Position numbers and translations under genes: made by a program
NCBI RefSeq assembly: GCF_000189255.1
Contig: NZ_AEVS01000028.1
Location: 19,390-83,389, forward strand
From: Vibrio brasiliensis LMG 20546
Lineage (GTDB): Bacteria; Pseudomonadota; Gammaproteobacteria; Enterobacterales; Vibrionaceae
DNA: 64,000 nucleotides
Direction of reading: 5' to 3'
Shown: piece after piece, positions 18,078 through 27,677 of the stretch
Layout of the letters: each line of letters begins with the position of its first letter
Numbering within the stretch: the first letter of the stretch is position 1
Notes under the pieces: generated by a model
The model's database searches: none
Told to the model about the DNA's origin: nothing
The model's input: only the letters and a program-made list of their open reading frames with translations

Positions 18078-19490
18078 CTACAGCTGCAGGAACTCTTTGA
18101 CTTGTTGAAGAACACATTCCGCTGTCTGTTGGTCTTCCATTTCGGCAAAAATTCGCAGTAGGGGCTCGGTTCCTGAGAATCGTGCAATCACCCAACCGCC
18201 ATTCTTGAAGTAGACCTTAGCGCCATCTTCATAGCTGACTTTTTCGATTTCAAAGTCGAATTCAGGCAGTTGCTTCTCGACATAAATCTTGTCGTATAGC
18301 GCTTGCTTCTGTGCAGGTTTGAAAGTGCAGTCACCCTCTGCGGTGTAGGCGTAGCCATATTTTCCATAGATCTCATCAAGCAGTTCGGAGAGCTTTTTAC
18401 CGGTAACGGAAATCATCTCTACCAATAGGCTGGAGGCAAACACACCATCTTTACCCTTGATATGACCACGAATCGTCAGACCACCGGAACTTTCACCACC
18501 GATAAGCGAGTCGTCCGCTTCCATTTGTGAACTGATATGTTTAAAGCCTACTGGTACTTCAAAACATTTTTCACCGTGATCTGCTGCGATTTTATCGAGC
18601 AGATGAGTGGTAGCGATGTTACGCACCACAGAGCCGTTCCAGCCTTTGTACTCAAGCAAGTAGTAGTACAGCAGCATCAGCACTTCGTTAGGATGAATAA
18701 AGTTACCTTTCTCATCGATGATCCCCAGACGGTCAGCATCACCGTCAGTACCAATACCGATGTCATAGCCTTCAGCAGCGACAAGGTGCTTAAGGCGATA
18801 AAGAGTCGCGGCACTTGGCGAAGGCATCAGGCCACCAAAATCAGGGTTTTTGCCATCGTTGATTACGTCGACATCGCAGCGTCCGTTGATCAATACGGTT
18901 TGTAGCGCATTTTTAGCTACGCCAAACATAGGATCAATCAAGACCTTAAGGTTGGCTTTTTTGATCGCTTCAATATCGATAAAGTCGATGATCGAATCAA
19001 CAAACTCGTTCATTGGGTTGATAATGTCGATCAACTTGTCTTCGACTGCCTGATCAAAATCGACGGACTTAACCTGTTGTTGGGTTAGTGTTGCGATCTG
19101 GGATTCGATCTTCTCTGTAATGACTTCATCAGCGTCACGACCACCTTCGATGAAGACCTTAATGCCGTTGTAATCAGCCGGGTTATGCGAGGCTGTGATA
19201 CAGGCTGAGTATGCGCAGCCCATCTCTTTAGCCTTAAACATCACTATCGGGGTCGGGACAAATTTGTCGATAAAGCTAACGTTAATTGCGTTGGCAGCCA
19301 GTACTTCTGCAAACCAGCGACCAGCCTTATCCGATAGAAAACGTCGGTCATAACCAATAACGAAACCACGTTGAGCGACATTCTCATGGTTAATAATATT
19401 GGCAACCGCTTGTGCCACTAAACGGACATTGTCCTTGGTAAACTCTTCGCCAATAAATGCGCGCCAGCCACCAGTACCAAACTTGATCAT
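18078..19490 (-). CDS. Phosphohexomutase of the chitobiose operon
   Basis: A 470-aa alpha-D-phosphohexomutase. The active-site serine loop is TASHNP with S101. The metal loop GTDGDADR has D249, D251 and D253, and the phosphate-binding loop RFSGTEPLLRI lies near the C-terminus. It is the last gene of the operon, after the GH94 phosphorylase. That enzyme yields GlcNAc-1-phosphate, so the likely job is conversion of GlcNAc-1-P to GlcNAc-6-P; this is inferred from context, and glucose-1-P or mannose-1-P cannot be excluded. It is distinct from the GlmM at 57188-58528. The V. cholerae counterpart, from memory, is VC0611. ATG at 19490. Confidence 0.9.
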   Translation of the reverse strand: MIKFGTGGWRAFIGEEFTKDNVRLVAQAVANIINHENVAQRGFVIGYDRRFLSDKAGRWFAEVLAANAINVSFIDKFVPTPIVMFKAKEMGCAYSACITASHNPADYNGIKVFIEGGRDADEVITEKIESQIATLTQQQVKSVDFDQAVEDKLIDIINPMNEFVDSIIDFIDIEAIKKANLKVLIDPMFGVAKNALQTVLINGRCDVDVINDGKNPDFGGLMPSPSAATLYRLKHLVAAEGYDIGIGTDGDADRLGIIDEKGNFIHPNEVLMLLYYYLLEYKGWNGSVVRNIATTHLLDKIAADHGEKCFEVPVGFKHISSQMEADDSLIGGESSGGLTIRGHIKGKDGVFASSLLVEMISVTGKKLSELLDEIYGKYGYAYTAEGDCTFKPAQKQALYDKIYVEKQLPEFDFEIEKVSYEDGAKVYFKNGGWVIARFSGTEPLLRIFAEMEDQQTAECVLQQVKEFLQL

Positions 19491-19513
19491 GATAATAATC
19501 CTTTATTGAAAGT

Positions 19514-19539
19514 AATGAGCCTCTCGAAAGAGGCTCATT
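19514..19539 (-). other. Hairpin between the phosphorylase and mutase genes
   Basis: An 11-bp perfect stem, AATGAGCCTCT against AGAGGCTCATT, has a four-base loop that reads TTCG on the minus strand. It begins eight bases after the phosphorylase stop. No T-run follows, so it is better read as an mRNA-stabilising or processing hairpin than a terminator. Confidence 0.65.
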
Positions 19540-19547
19540 GCTGGTGA

Positions 19548-21956
19548 TTAACCAAGAACGACAATTACGTCGTTGACACTACCTTCAGCCTGTACTGGTA
19601 CAGCAGTACCTTCCACAGTCTGGCCGTTAACGGTGATAGATTTAACGCCTTTACTCACTGAATCAGGGTTTTCTACCTTGATGTTGTAGGTCGCTCCCAG
19701 CCATTGACGCGTCACTTCGAAGCCCGGCCAGTTAGTAGGAATACATGGATCGATTGTCAGACCGTCGAAGCCAGTGCGTACACCCAGAATAAAGTTAGTC
19801 ACTGCAAAGTAAGCCCAACCTGAGGTACCTGTTAACCAAGGGTGGTTAGCACGGCCATGATCCTGGTGGTCACGACCCATGATGAACTGAACGTAAGAGT
19901 ATGGTTCTGCGATACGTTTTTCGATGATGTCATTCTGGTTGTAAGGGTTGAGTGCGTCATAGAACTTCATCGCGCGGTCACCACGGCCCAGCTTCGCTTC
20001 CGCTACCCATGCCCATGGGTTTGGATGAGAGAAGATAGCGCCGTTCTCTTTTACGCCCTGATAAACACGGGTTACGAAGCCAATGTCGTCATTTGGCGTC
20101 GCAAATGATGGTGAGTTCAGGTGAAGGCCGTATTCAGAGAACAGGTTCTCATCAACCGCATCCATTGCCTTCTCACCACGCTCTTGAGACACAGCGCCAG
20201 ATAGAACAGCCAAGGTGTTTGACTCAAGGTGAACTCGGCCCTCTTTTTGCTGCGCGGTACCAATCTTGTCACCGTTCTTCGTCAGACCGCGGATGTACCA
20301 GCCACCTTCATCATCCCACAGGTGAGTTTCACACGCTTCGCGAACGTTAGCTGCCATTTCGGTGTATTTAGCCACATCCGCATCTTTACCCAGATACTTA
20401 GCCAGGTCGATAAACTCCTGCAGTGCCCAGAAGTGAAGGAAGGAAACCATTGAAGATTCACCGCCACCCAGGTTCAGACAGTCATTCCAGTCTGCGCGCA
20501 GACCTTTACAGATACCGGTTTGCCCGACGTATTCAGCAGAGAAATCCAGTGCCGCTTTCATATGATCGTAAACGCTCGCCTCACCGCCGTCTGCGTATGG
20601 GATAACCTGATCAAAGAAGCTATGCTCGCCAGTTTCCATCACGTACTTACAGATGGTCGGAACCAGCCATAGGTGATCGTCAGAACAGGTATCTTCGATG
20701 CCGTGGATCTTATCTTCATCAGAAGGTGTAGGAACTACCGTCGGTGACTTAGATGGTTTGACGTCAGCCTTCTCTGGATCGAACCAGTCAGGATCGAACA
20801 GGTGCAGACCGTAACCAGCTTTAACCTGACCACGGAGTAGATCGACGATGCGTTTACGTGTCATCTCAGGGTTAGCGTGAGGGACTGAAATCGCATCCTG
20901 AGCCGTATCACGGTAACCAAGACCTGTACGGCCGCCAACTTCGATGAATGAAGCAAAACGAGACCAGACAACACAAGTCTCTGCCTGGTAGAGAGTCCAG
21001 GCATTGATCATGGTGTCCAGACCTTGGTTAGGCGATTTAACCTGGAACTTATCACAACGTTCATCCCAGTGAGCTTTGATACCAGCAAAGGCCGCATCAA
21101 CGTTTGTTAAGTCCTGATACTTGGCGCGCAGGCGCTCACCATTGCCTTTACCGATACCAAGAATGTAAGCGAAACGGACTTCTTGACCAGGCTGGATGGT
21201 GAATTGCTTATGCAGGGAACCACAATGGTTGTAACAGGTTTGTGCGCTGTTTGAACACTTACCTTGCTCAACAGCAATCGGGTTTGCTTCGTCACGGTAT
21301 AAGCCAAGGAAGCTATCACGCTGACCGTCGTATGAATCAGGATCAAATGTCGATGCAAGGTAGTAAAAACCTTCAAAGTCATTGGTGTTGTAGTAAAGGT
21401 CGTATTCGATTACGCCTTCACGGTACTCGGTACCCGCAGAGTAAAGAGACATCTGATGGTTTTGGTTATCAGATTGAATGTGGCTAAATGAGAACTCAAC
21501 AAATGAGAATGCACTGATAGTTCGAGGCTTATCGGAGGTGTTCTTGATCACTACATCCCAGATCTCTGCATCTTCGCCTTTTGGTACGAAGAGAGTTTTT
21601 GTAGCAGTAATACCGCTGTATTCACACTTGAACTTTGAATATGAAAGACCGTGGCGTACTTCGTAGTTTGCTTCATCGAGGCTTTTCGCTACCGGCTGCC
21701 ATGAGATTGACCAGTAGTCACCTGTTTCATCATCTCGCAGGTAAACATAGTGCCCCGGACGGTCGAAGGTCGCGTTAGGGCGGAATTTAGTAACACGGTT
21801 ATATTCAGGCGAGTTGTAGAAAGAGTAGCCGCCCGCATTATGCGAGATAACAGTACAGAATTTCTCTGTGCCTAAATAGTTCGTCCATGGTGCAGGGACG
21901 TCAGGTCGAGTAATGACGTATTCACGATTGTCGTTATCGAAATAGCCGTATTTCAT
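19548..21956 (-). CDS. chbP: N,N'-diacetylchitobiose phosphorylase (GH94)
   Basis: An 802-aa cytoplasmic GH94 enzyme that phosphorolyses (GlcNAc)2 to GlcNAc-1-phosphate and GlcNAc, saving one ATP. It begins MKYGYFDNDNREYVITRPDV, the usual GH94 opening. The catalytic acid lies in RADWNDCLN as D492, the same number as in the characterised V. proteolyticus enzyme. The (alpha/alpha)6 core covers about 300-700. The dense clustering with a GH20, a kinase and a mutase supports the chitobiose substrate rather than cellobiose. Two small hairpins precede it and one follows. Confidence 0.95.
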   Translation of the reverse strand: MKYGYFDNDNREYVITRPDVPAPWTNYLGTEKFCTVISHNAGGYSFYNSPEYNRVTKFRPNATFDRPGHYVYLRDDETGDYWSISWQPVAKSLDEANYEVRHGLSYSKFKCEYSGITATKTLFVPKGEDAEIWDVVIKNTSDKPRTISAFSFVEFSFSHIQSDNQNHQMSLYSAGTEYREGVIEYDLYYNTNDFEGFYYLASTFDPDSYDGQRDSFLGLYRDEANPIAVEQGKCSNSAQTCYNHCGSLHKQFTIQPGQEVRFAYILGIGKGNGERLRAKYQDLTNVDAAFAGIKAHWDERCDKFQVKSPNQGLDTMINAWTLYQAETCVVWSRFASFIEVGGRTGLGYRDTAQDAISVPHANPEMTRKRIVDLLRGQVKAGYGLHLFDPDWFDPEKADVKPSKSPTVVPTPSDEDKIHGIEDTCSDDHLWLVPTICKYVMETGEHSFFDQVIPYADGGEASVYDHMKAALDFSAEYVGQTGICKGLRADWNDCLNLGGGESSMVSFLHFWALQEFIDLAKYLGKDADVAKYTEMAANVREACETHLWDDEGGWYIRGLTKNGDKIGTAQQKEGRVHLESNTLAVLSGAVSQERGEKAMDAVDENLFSEYGLHLNSPSFATPNDDIGFVTRVYQGVKENGAIFSHPNPWAWVAEAKLGRGDRAMKFYDALNPYNQNDIIEKRIAEPYSYVQFIMGRDHQDHGRANHPWLTGTSGWAYFAVTNFILGVRTGFDGLTIDPCIPTNWPGFEVTRQWLGATYNIKVENPDSVSKGVKSITVNGQTVEGTAVPVQAEGSVNDVIVVLG

Positions 21957-21976
21957 GTTAATTTCCTTTTTACCAA

Positions 21977-22037
21977 GCTACCACACTGGTAGCCAAAACT
22001 TTAAAGCTAGTGAAAACTGCAAATGCGCTCCATTTGC
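21977..22037 (-). other. Two small hairpins between the GH20 and phosphorylase genes
   Basis: The 88-bp gap holds GCTACC/GGTAGC (21977-21993) and GCAAATG/CATTTGC (22019-22037), each with a five-base loop. On the minus strand the second is followed by AGTTTTC, a weak U-tract. They may trim or stabilise the operon mRNA or cause partial termination. Confidence 0.5.
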
Positions 22038-22044
22038 ACCTTTG

Positions 22045-23958
22045 TTAATCCCACGGTTGGCGATATTCAATTTGCTGTTTGTCGAGCAAAGGTAAATGGC
22101 CTTTTAACCGTGATAAGTAGTCATGCCAATCTCGGCCTGCTCTGTCAGTCCAGCAGGCTTCTGCCAGTGCAGTGAGTCTTGGGAATATCATGTAATCTAA
22201 ACGTGACTGATGAGTGACGATTTCACTCCACAGAGCACACTGAATACCCAGAATGCGTTTACGAATTGGATCAGAGTCTGGTACCTGAGCTAATGGCTCG
22301 TAGCGGTAAGCGTTCTCTAGTGGAATAACCGCTGCCCAGTCGACACCAGGTTCTTCTGGTCTGTAGTCCTGTGTCATATCCAGATAGGTTGACTGAGCTG
22401 GCTGCAGAATGACGTCAAACCCTTGTTTAGCGCAGTTCAGGGCGGCTTCTTCGCTCAACCACGAGTAAATAACAGTATCCTTGCTTACCTTGTTGCCATG
22501 CTGTGCTTCTTCCCAGCCGACCATACGTTTGCCTAGTGAACGTAGCTTTTTCTCTGCATAGCGCAGTAAGTGCCCCTGCAACTCTTTGGCGCTCTGGTAG
22601 CCTTCTTTTTCCATAACAGCCTGACAGGCAGGGCTATCGAGCCAAACGCCGTCAGGGACTTCGTCTGCGCCGATATGTATCCAGGGAGAAGGGAACAACT
22701 CAGCAACTTCTTCCAGCACCTTATCTAAGAACTGATACGTACCCGGAAGGGCTGGAGACAGAACGTTGTCGTTGTAATGCTGGATACTGTGATAGTGAGA
22801 CTGGTCGTCAGGATCTTGCAGTAACTCTGGTAGTGATTTAATCGCAGCGCGGCAGTGGCCCGGGATATCGATTTCAGGAATAACGTTAATGCCACGGGCT
22901 TGCGCATAGGCAATGACATCTTTTATTTGTTCCTGACTGTAGTAGCCACCATAGCGCTGACTCAGCTGACTATATTGCGGTTCGATGGCTGCCTCTGGCC
23001 CACGGTAGGCACCAATTTCTGTTAGCTGAGGGAAGGCTTTGATCTCAACTCTCCAGCCTTCGTCATCAGTCAGGTGCCAATGGAAGGTGTTGAATTTGTA
23101 GTGTGCCAGTTGATTGATTAGTCGTTTAACCATCTCCACAGAGTGAAAGTGGCGGGCACAGTCGAGCATCATGCCACGGTACTTAAAACGCGGTGCATCA
23201 TGTATTTTGAGGTAAGGAACGGGCAGTCCATTATCTTGGGTGTCAGCCTTGATCAACTGTAGCAAAGTGGCACTGGCGTGAACGAAGCCACTGTGTGAAC
23301 TTGACTCTAGTCGGATTCCAGTACCGCTTACAGTGAGGTGATACTCACCTTCATCCAGCGTCGGGTTATTACGAAATACGATATCGCTCTGACCGATCGT
23401 TTGAACCGTGAAGTCGAACAAGCGTACTAGCTCTGCTTGCAGCCAGGTGGCCGCTTTTTCTGCGAGTGAGGTTTGTAACGTAATCTGGCTTGAACGGGTC
23501 AGGTGGAAGGTTCCATCCTGAAGCTGAATCTTATTTGGCTTCGGTATTAAAGCCAAAGCCGTACTGTCGACGTGAGGCACTTCTGCGCGCTCGCGGTAAG
23601 GCGAAGCCAGTGCAATTGACGTCAGAGTTACTGGGTAATGAGTGGCGCCATTGTCGGCAATGATCAGGCCATCTTTCAGGCCGTCGCTATAGAAACGTAA
23701 TGGCGCCGTGTTGATACTGAATTCGCAGTAATAGTGTTGATTAGCCGTAAGAATGTTCGATTCAGGCGTGACGGTGCAGAAGGTACCTACCTGAGTGATG
23801 GTGCCATTGGTGAAACTCTCAGGAAGAATATAGCGGTCAGTAATAAACTGAATTTTCCAGTTGGAAAGATCCTGATCAGTCAGGTTGTGGACAGTTAAGC
23901 CAAAACGGCAAAACTGCTTTTGTTCAGATAAAACGGCGAGTTCGACACGAAAGCTCAT
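22045..23958 (-). CDS. Beta-N-acetylhexosaminidase (GH20)
   Basis: A 637-aa GH20 enzyme. The catalytic Asp-Glu pair is in WIHIGADEVPDG (D432-E433), with upstream LDCARHFH and FHWHLTDDEGWRVE barrel motifs. A beta-rich N-terminal domain covers about 1-140 and a GH20b-like domain precedes the barrel. There is no signal peptide, so it acts in the cytoplasm on imported chitooligosaccharides. The ATG at 23958 is preferred over the adjacent GTG at 23961 because AAGGA stands at proper spacing from the ATG only. Nine bases separate it from the kinase stop. Confidence 0.93.
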   Translation of the reverse strand: MSFRVELAVLSEQKQFCRFGLTVHNLTDQDLSNWKIQFITDRYILPESFTNGTITQVGTFCTVTPESNILTANQHYYCEFSINTAPLRFYSDGLKDGLIIADNGATHYPVTLTSIALASPYRERAEVPHVDSTALALIPKPNKIQLQDGTFHLTRSSQITLQTSLAEKAATWLQAELVRLFDFTVQTIGQSDIVFRNNPTLDEGEYHLTVSGTGIRLESSSHSGFVHASATLLQLIKADTQDNGLPVPYLKIHDAPRFKYRGMMLDCARHFHSVEMVKRLINQLAHYKFNTFHWHLTDDEGWRVEIKAFPQLTEIGAYRGPEAAIEPQYSQLSQRYGGYYSQEQIKDVIAYAQARGINVIPEIDIPGHCRAAIKSLPELLQDPDDQSHYHSIQHYNDNVLSPALPGTYQFLDKVLEEVAELFPSPWIHIGADEVPDGVWLDSPACQAVMEKEGYQSAKELQGHLLRYAEKKLRSLGKRMVGWEEAQHGNKVSKDTVIYSWLSEEAALNCAKQGFDVILQPAQSTYLDMTQDYRPEEPGVDWAAVIPLENAYRYEPLAQVPDSDPIRKRILGIQCALWSEIVTHQSRLDYMIFPRLTALAEACWTDRAGRDWHDYLSRLKGHLPLLDKQQIEYRQPWD

Positions 23959-23967
23959 CACAGATCC

Positions 23968-24843
23968 TTAATAGAGATTATGTTCGGGTTTAGCTGCGAA
24001 CATAAGGGCGCCTTCAATGGCATCAAATTGAGCGTCTACCACCCAGTTCTGAACCGGAGGCGACAACCAGGCTTTGATTCGTTCAGCGATACTGCCCATC
24101 AGACAGATACGCGTTGCACCTTTGCGATTGAGTGCAACAAGGAACATTTCAATATCAGCAGCCGTCTGCTTAAGCATTGAAATTGCGAGACTATCGCCTT
24201 GTTCGGCGAACTGAAAAATAGCCGGAGAAAATTGGCCATAATCACGAGGTAATGCGCTTTTCGACCAGCTAACGATCTGGTCAACATCATGGTGGAAGTG
24301 GTTGAGAACATGCTCTGCAAGCGGTGTTTTTTCGACAATGCCATCGTCAGCCAGCAGCACCTGTTGAATAAGACGTAGCCCCATAACTGCGCCGCCGCCT
24401 TGGTCAGAAATTGGAAACTCGCGACCGCCAACGACGTGCTGTTTTGTGCCAGTCAGGTAGATGCCGCAAGAGCCTGTTCCGGCGATCATAATCGCGCCAT
24501 CATCACCATTATGTGCCCCGATACAAGCACCGTAGGCATCGGTATTGAGGACTACTGAAGCAAATGGATGTGGTAGCGCCATAAAATCTTGCCATGCTGA
24601 TTTTTGTTCAGCTCCAGCCAGAGCCAAACCAACATGCATGCTGGCAAAGTCAGTTTCAGTCAGACCGCCGATCGTTGCTGCCTGAGCGATAGCGTCGATA
24701 ATCGAAGTCATTGCCACTTCTACACCCAGTAGAATATTGGCACTGCCGCTTTTGCCTTCACCAATTAGTTGGCCTGCTTCATCACGAATCCGGGCGCGAC
24801 AAGACGTACCGCCGCCATCAATTCCGACATAATAAAGGGACAT
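23968..24843 (-). CDS. gspK: BadF/BadG-family amino-sugar kinase (glucosamine kinase type)
   Basis: A 291-aa sugar kinase of the BadF/BadG/BcrA/BcrD ATPase fold. PHOSPHATE 1 is YVGIDGGGTSCRARI at the N-terminus, the second phosphate motif is IMIAGTGSCGIYL, and the adenosine region is ICLMGSIAERI. The V. cholerae gene at the same place (VC0614) was, from memory, shown to encode a glucosamine-specific kinase, GspK. Annotation pipelines often say GlcNAc kinase. Glucosamine fits the GH9 exo-glucosaminidase encoded just upstream. Its Shine-Dalgarno GAGGAG is inside the 3' end of the GH9 gene, with a one-base gap between the genes. Confidence 0.85.
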   Translation of the reverse strand: MSLYYVGIDGGGTSCRARIRDEAGQLIGEGKSGSANILLGVEVAMTSIIDAIAQAATIGGLTETDFASMHVGLALAGAEQKSAWQDFMALPHPFASVVLNTDAYGACIGAHNGDDGAIMIAGTGSCGIYLTGTKQHVVGGREFPISDQGGGAVMGLRLIQQVLLADDGIVEKTPLAEHVLNHFHHDVDQIVSWSKSALPRDYGQFSPAIFQFAEQGDSLAISMLKQTAADIEMFLVALNRKGATRICLMGSIAERIKAWLSPPVQNWVVDAQFDAIEGALMFAAKPEHNLY

Positions 24844-24844
24844 A

Positions 24845-26569
24845 TTATTTCTCCTCTGCCTGACTGAAGTGGCTGAATTGAGTGATTACAGCTAACAGAT
24901 ACCAGGCGCCATGTGGGATCCATTGCTCACCCCAGCGCCAGTTCTGCAACATGTCATCCTTCTGACCTGGAGGGTTGAAGGCGATGTCTTGCTCGTCCTC
25001 AAAGCCAGCAGTGATGCCATTACATACCCCTCCCTTGGCGTTGAAGAAGCCATATTGAGGAAGGTAGTCAGGGTTATTGTGACCATGACCATCGAGCATG
25101 CACATGTGGTAAGGGTTGAGTCCTAATACCCAGTTGAGGGAGTTCTGAGAGAAGCACAGTAGCTGCTGTTTAGTGGCTTGATCCTCAATATGAGGCAGGG
25201 CGAAAAATGCCATCGCAGATAATGAACCAAGGCGGGCATTTTCCCCTTGCCACCAGTAGCCACTTTCGTTGTTTTGAGCGACAAAGAAGGCGTCACGCTT
25301 CTCTTCATCTACACCTTTTACGTATTGGCGTGGGTAACCGAACGGGTTAGCGGTCGCCTGAGTAATAGCAAGCTCAAAACCAACGCTTTGCTGCACAACA
25401 GTCTGAGTTGCAGCCGCTTTTTGTCGGTCAGTTTCAATCTCCAGATAATGACATAGAGCAATAGTCGGTAAGCCTGCTTCCGCTGCGTGATAGTAAGGGC
25501 GAGAGCCGTCCTGATTCGCAGACCAGAAATATTCAAAGCTGTCATCACTGGTTTGTCTTTGCTCAAGTCTGGCAGCCCAGTAACGACTTTCAGTCAGGTA
25601 TTGTTGTTTGTTGGTCGATTTGTACAGTTCAACAGTCGCAAGCAGTGCACAGTATTCATCGATAATGTTCTCTTGCTGATCGTTGAGGTATTGCGTGTTG
25701 AATTCGCGCAGATGCCAGTAACCTTTTTCTGCTGCAGTTAGGTAATCATCGGAAGTGTATTCGCCACTTTCCTCTAGTCTTGCTGCAGCAGCAAGAGCGG
25801 CAATTGACGCGCCCCCACCTTGCCTGAAACCGGCTTGATAATCGTCAGATTTATACCCTTGTTGAGTTTCGTAAGCACAGATTTCGCGTTGGTTTATATC
25901 CTTTGACCACTTATCAAAAACGGTCATATAGAAGAAACCTTGTTTATCTTGCATACGAACCAGGAAATCAGCACCGAACAGCGCTTCTTCCGTCATTCGA
26001 ACCTTGGTGAACAATGCAACCTGGTCATTATCTGCGACTAGCTGCAATCCTTTAAGTAAGTTCCAAACCACCATAGGAGTCTGTTGAGGGTTGAGATAGT
26101 TGGCATAGGAGAGGTGGCTTAAGTATTTGCTCACATCACCAGAGGCATCGTACCAACCGCCATGAACATCAACGCGCGTCTCGCTGCCGAGTAAAGGAAT
26201 AGAGTGGTCTTGTTTGTCAAAGCGTCCGCCACAGCGTTGAGACTTAAAGTAATGCAGTACGTCAGATAGGGTAGTGTTAAGCAGTAGGCCCTGAGCAATG
26301 CTAAAAATCTCAGAGCGTAAGTTATCAACGCGCAGGTAGTAACGACCCGCACGTTCGAATTGTGAGAACTCGATGCGAAAAAAATTCCCTTGGTGCCAGT
26401 TGGCGACTTTTGTGCCTTTTTCAACACTAAAAGTCGCTACAGTTTGGTGACTATCGGCACAGACTAACAGCGCAGTGGTAGATGAAAGACGTGGTTTACG
26501 AGTCATCAAAACAGCCTGCTTAGGCCCAAGGGCTTCATAACCAATATGGTTAGTAAGTAGCAGCATCAA
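24845..26569 (-). CDS. GH9 family hydrolase, probable exo-beta-glucosaminidase
   Basis: A 574-aa protein with an N-terminal Ig-like CelD_N domain (about 1-95) and a GH9 (alpha/alpha)6 catalytic domain. The motif HGGWYDASGDVSKYL near 135-150 carries the GH9 nucleophilic-water aspartates. The C-terminal GFNAKGG-like and FEDEQD stretches supply the acid. It is often annotated as endoglucanase-related, but a homologue from Photobacterium in the same operon context is reported to be an exo-beta-D-glucosaminidase. There is no signal peptide, so it works on imported sugars. It is the gene before the amino-sugar kinase, almost touching it. Confidence 0.87.
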   Translation of the reverse strand: MMLLLTNHIGYEALGPKQAVLMTRKPRLSSTTALLVCADSHQTVATFSVEKGTKVANWHQGNFFRIEFSQFERAGRYYLRVDNLRSEIFSIAQGLLLNTTLSDVLHYFKSQRCGGRFDKQDHSIPLLGSETRVDVHGGWYDASGDVSKYLSHLSYANYLNPQQTPMVVWNLLKGLQLVADNDQVALFTKVRMTEEALFGADFLVRMQDKQGFFYMTVFDKWSKDINQREICAYETQQGYKSDDYQAGFRQGGGASIAALAAAARLEESGEYTSDDYLTAAEKGYWHLREFNTQYLNDQQENIIDEYCALLATVELYKSTNKQQYLTESRYWAARLEQRQTSDDSFEYFWSANQDGSRPYYHAAEAGLPTIALCHYLEIETDRQKAAATQTVVQQSVGFELAITQATANPFGYPRQYVKGVDEEKRDAFFVAQNNESGYWWQGENARLGSLSAMAFFALPHIEDQATKQQLLCFSQNSLNWVLGLNPYHMCMLDGHGHNNPDYLPQYGFFNAKGGVCNGITAGFEDEQDIAFNPPGQKDDMLQNWRWGEQWIPHGAWYLLAVITQFSHFSQAEEK

Positions 26570-26640
26570 AATCTCCGAAAATTGGGTGTTATTTGAATTG
26601 TTGAGCCAAGAACACCTGTCCCTGGCTCGTATTTATCGAT

Positions 26641-27636
26641 TTAATTTTCGTATAGGTAACAACGGACAAAGTGGTTGTCAGACAGCTGAGTTACTTCTGG
26701 TAACTTCTCGCGACACTTGTCGGTTGCATGTTGGCATCGACCAGCAAAAGGACAGCCGATGGAAGCAGGCGTCCATAATGGTATCTCGCCTTTGTTGCCT
26801 TTAAGCTTTTCATGAATCGACTTGCTTGGATCTGGTACTGCAGAAACCAGTAGCTGAGTATATGGATGTTGAGGATCGTGAATGATCTCCTCAGTGTCAC
26901 CCCATTCAACCATGTGACCAACGTACATAACTGCAAGATCTTCTGCGATGTAACGTGCCGTAGCGATGTCGTGCGTGATGTAAAGCAGAGACATTTGCTT
27001 CTCGAACTTCATCTCTTCCATCAGGTTGAGAACGCCAGCACGAATCGACACGTCGAGCATTGAAGTTGGCTCATCAGCCAGAACCACTTCTGCGCCCACA
27101 GCGATGTTACGTGCCAGGTTTACACGTTGGCGCTGACCACCAGAAAGCTGGTGTGGGAACTTCTGCGATGTCTCTTTTGGTGGAATCAGACCTACCTGTT
27201 CAAGCAGGTCATAGACACGCTCTTCAAGTTCTTTCTTATTGCCCGGTGATACTTTCTTATGAATAAGCAGCGGTCGAGCAATATGGTGGAAGATGTTGTG
27301 AGTCGGGTTGAGAGAACCAAACGGGTCCTGCCATACCATCTGTACACCTTCACGGTAAGCCATCAAGTCTGAACGTGAATCAATAGTCTGAATGTCACGA
27401 CCTTTATATTCGATAACACCGTCAGTCGGCGCGTACATTTTTGCGATCATTTTCGCCGTGGTCGATTTCCCCGAACCTGATTCACCGACCACGGACAGAC
27501 CGCGGCTCTTGTACATTTTGAAAGATACGTCGTTAATCGCGCGCATCATTGGTTGGTTTAGGGCATTACTGTTGATTGGAAAATCCTTTACTAGGTTTTT
27601 TCCTTCAACGAGTAGTTGGCCAAAATCTTTGCTCAT
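26641..27636 (-). CDS. Chitobiose ABC transporter ATP-binding protein, DppF/OppF type
   Basis: A 331-aa ABC ATPase of the oligopeptide class. Walker A is GESGSGKST near residues 54-62, the signature is LSGGQRQR, Walker B is VVLADEPTS and the switch is LYITHD. The C-terminal oligopeptide/dipeptide transporter domain carries the CPFAGRC cysteines. It is the second of two ATPases here, and together they power the two permeases encoded upstream. In V. cholerae this transporter (VC0616-VC0620) imports (GlcNAc)2. The ATG is 41 bp after the first ATPase stop. Confidence 0.9.
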   Translation of the reverse strand: MSKDFGQLLVEGKNLVKDFPINSNALNQPMMRAINDVSFKMYKSRGLSVVGESGSGKSTTAKMIAKMYAPTDGVIEYKGRDIQTIDSRSDLMAYREGVQMVWQDPFGSLNPTHNIFHHIARPLLIHKKVSPGNKKELEERVYDLLEQVGLIPPKETSQKFPHQLSGGQRQRVNLARNIAVGAEVVLADEPTSMLDVSIRAGVLNLMEEMKFEKQMSLLYITHDIATARYIAEDLAVMYVGHMVEWGDTEEIIHDPQHPYTQLLVSAVPDPSKSIHEKLKGNKGEIPLWTPASIGCPFAGRCQHATDKCREKLPEVTQLSDNHFVRCYLYEN

Positions 27637-27677
27637 AATTGTCTCCAGTAATCTTTGTTTTATTTCTCAATCTGTTG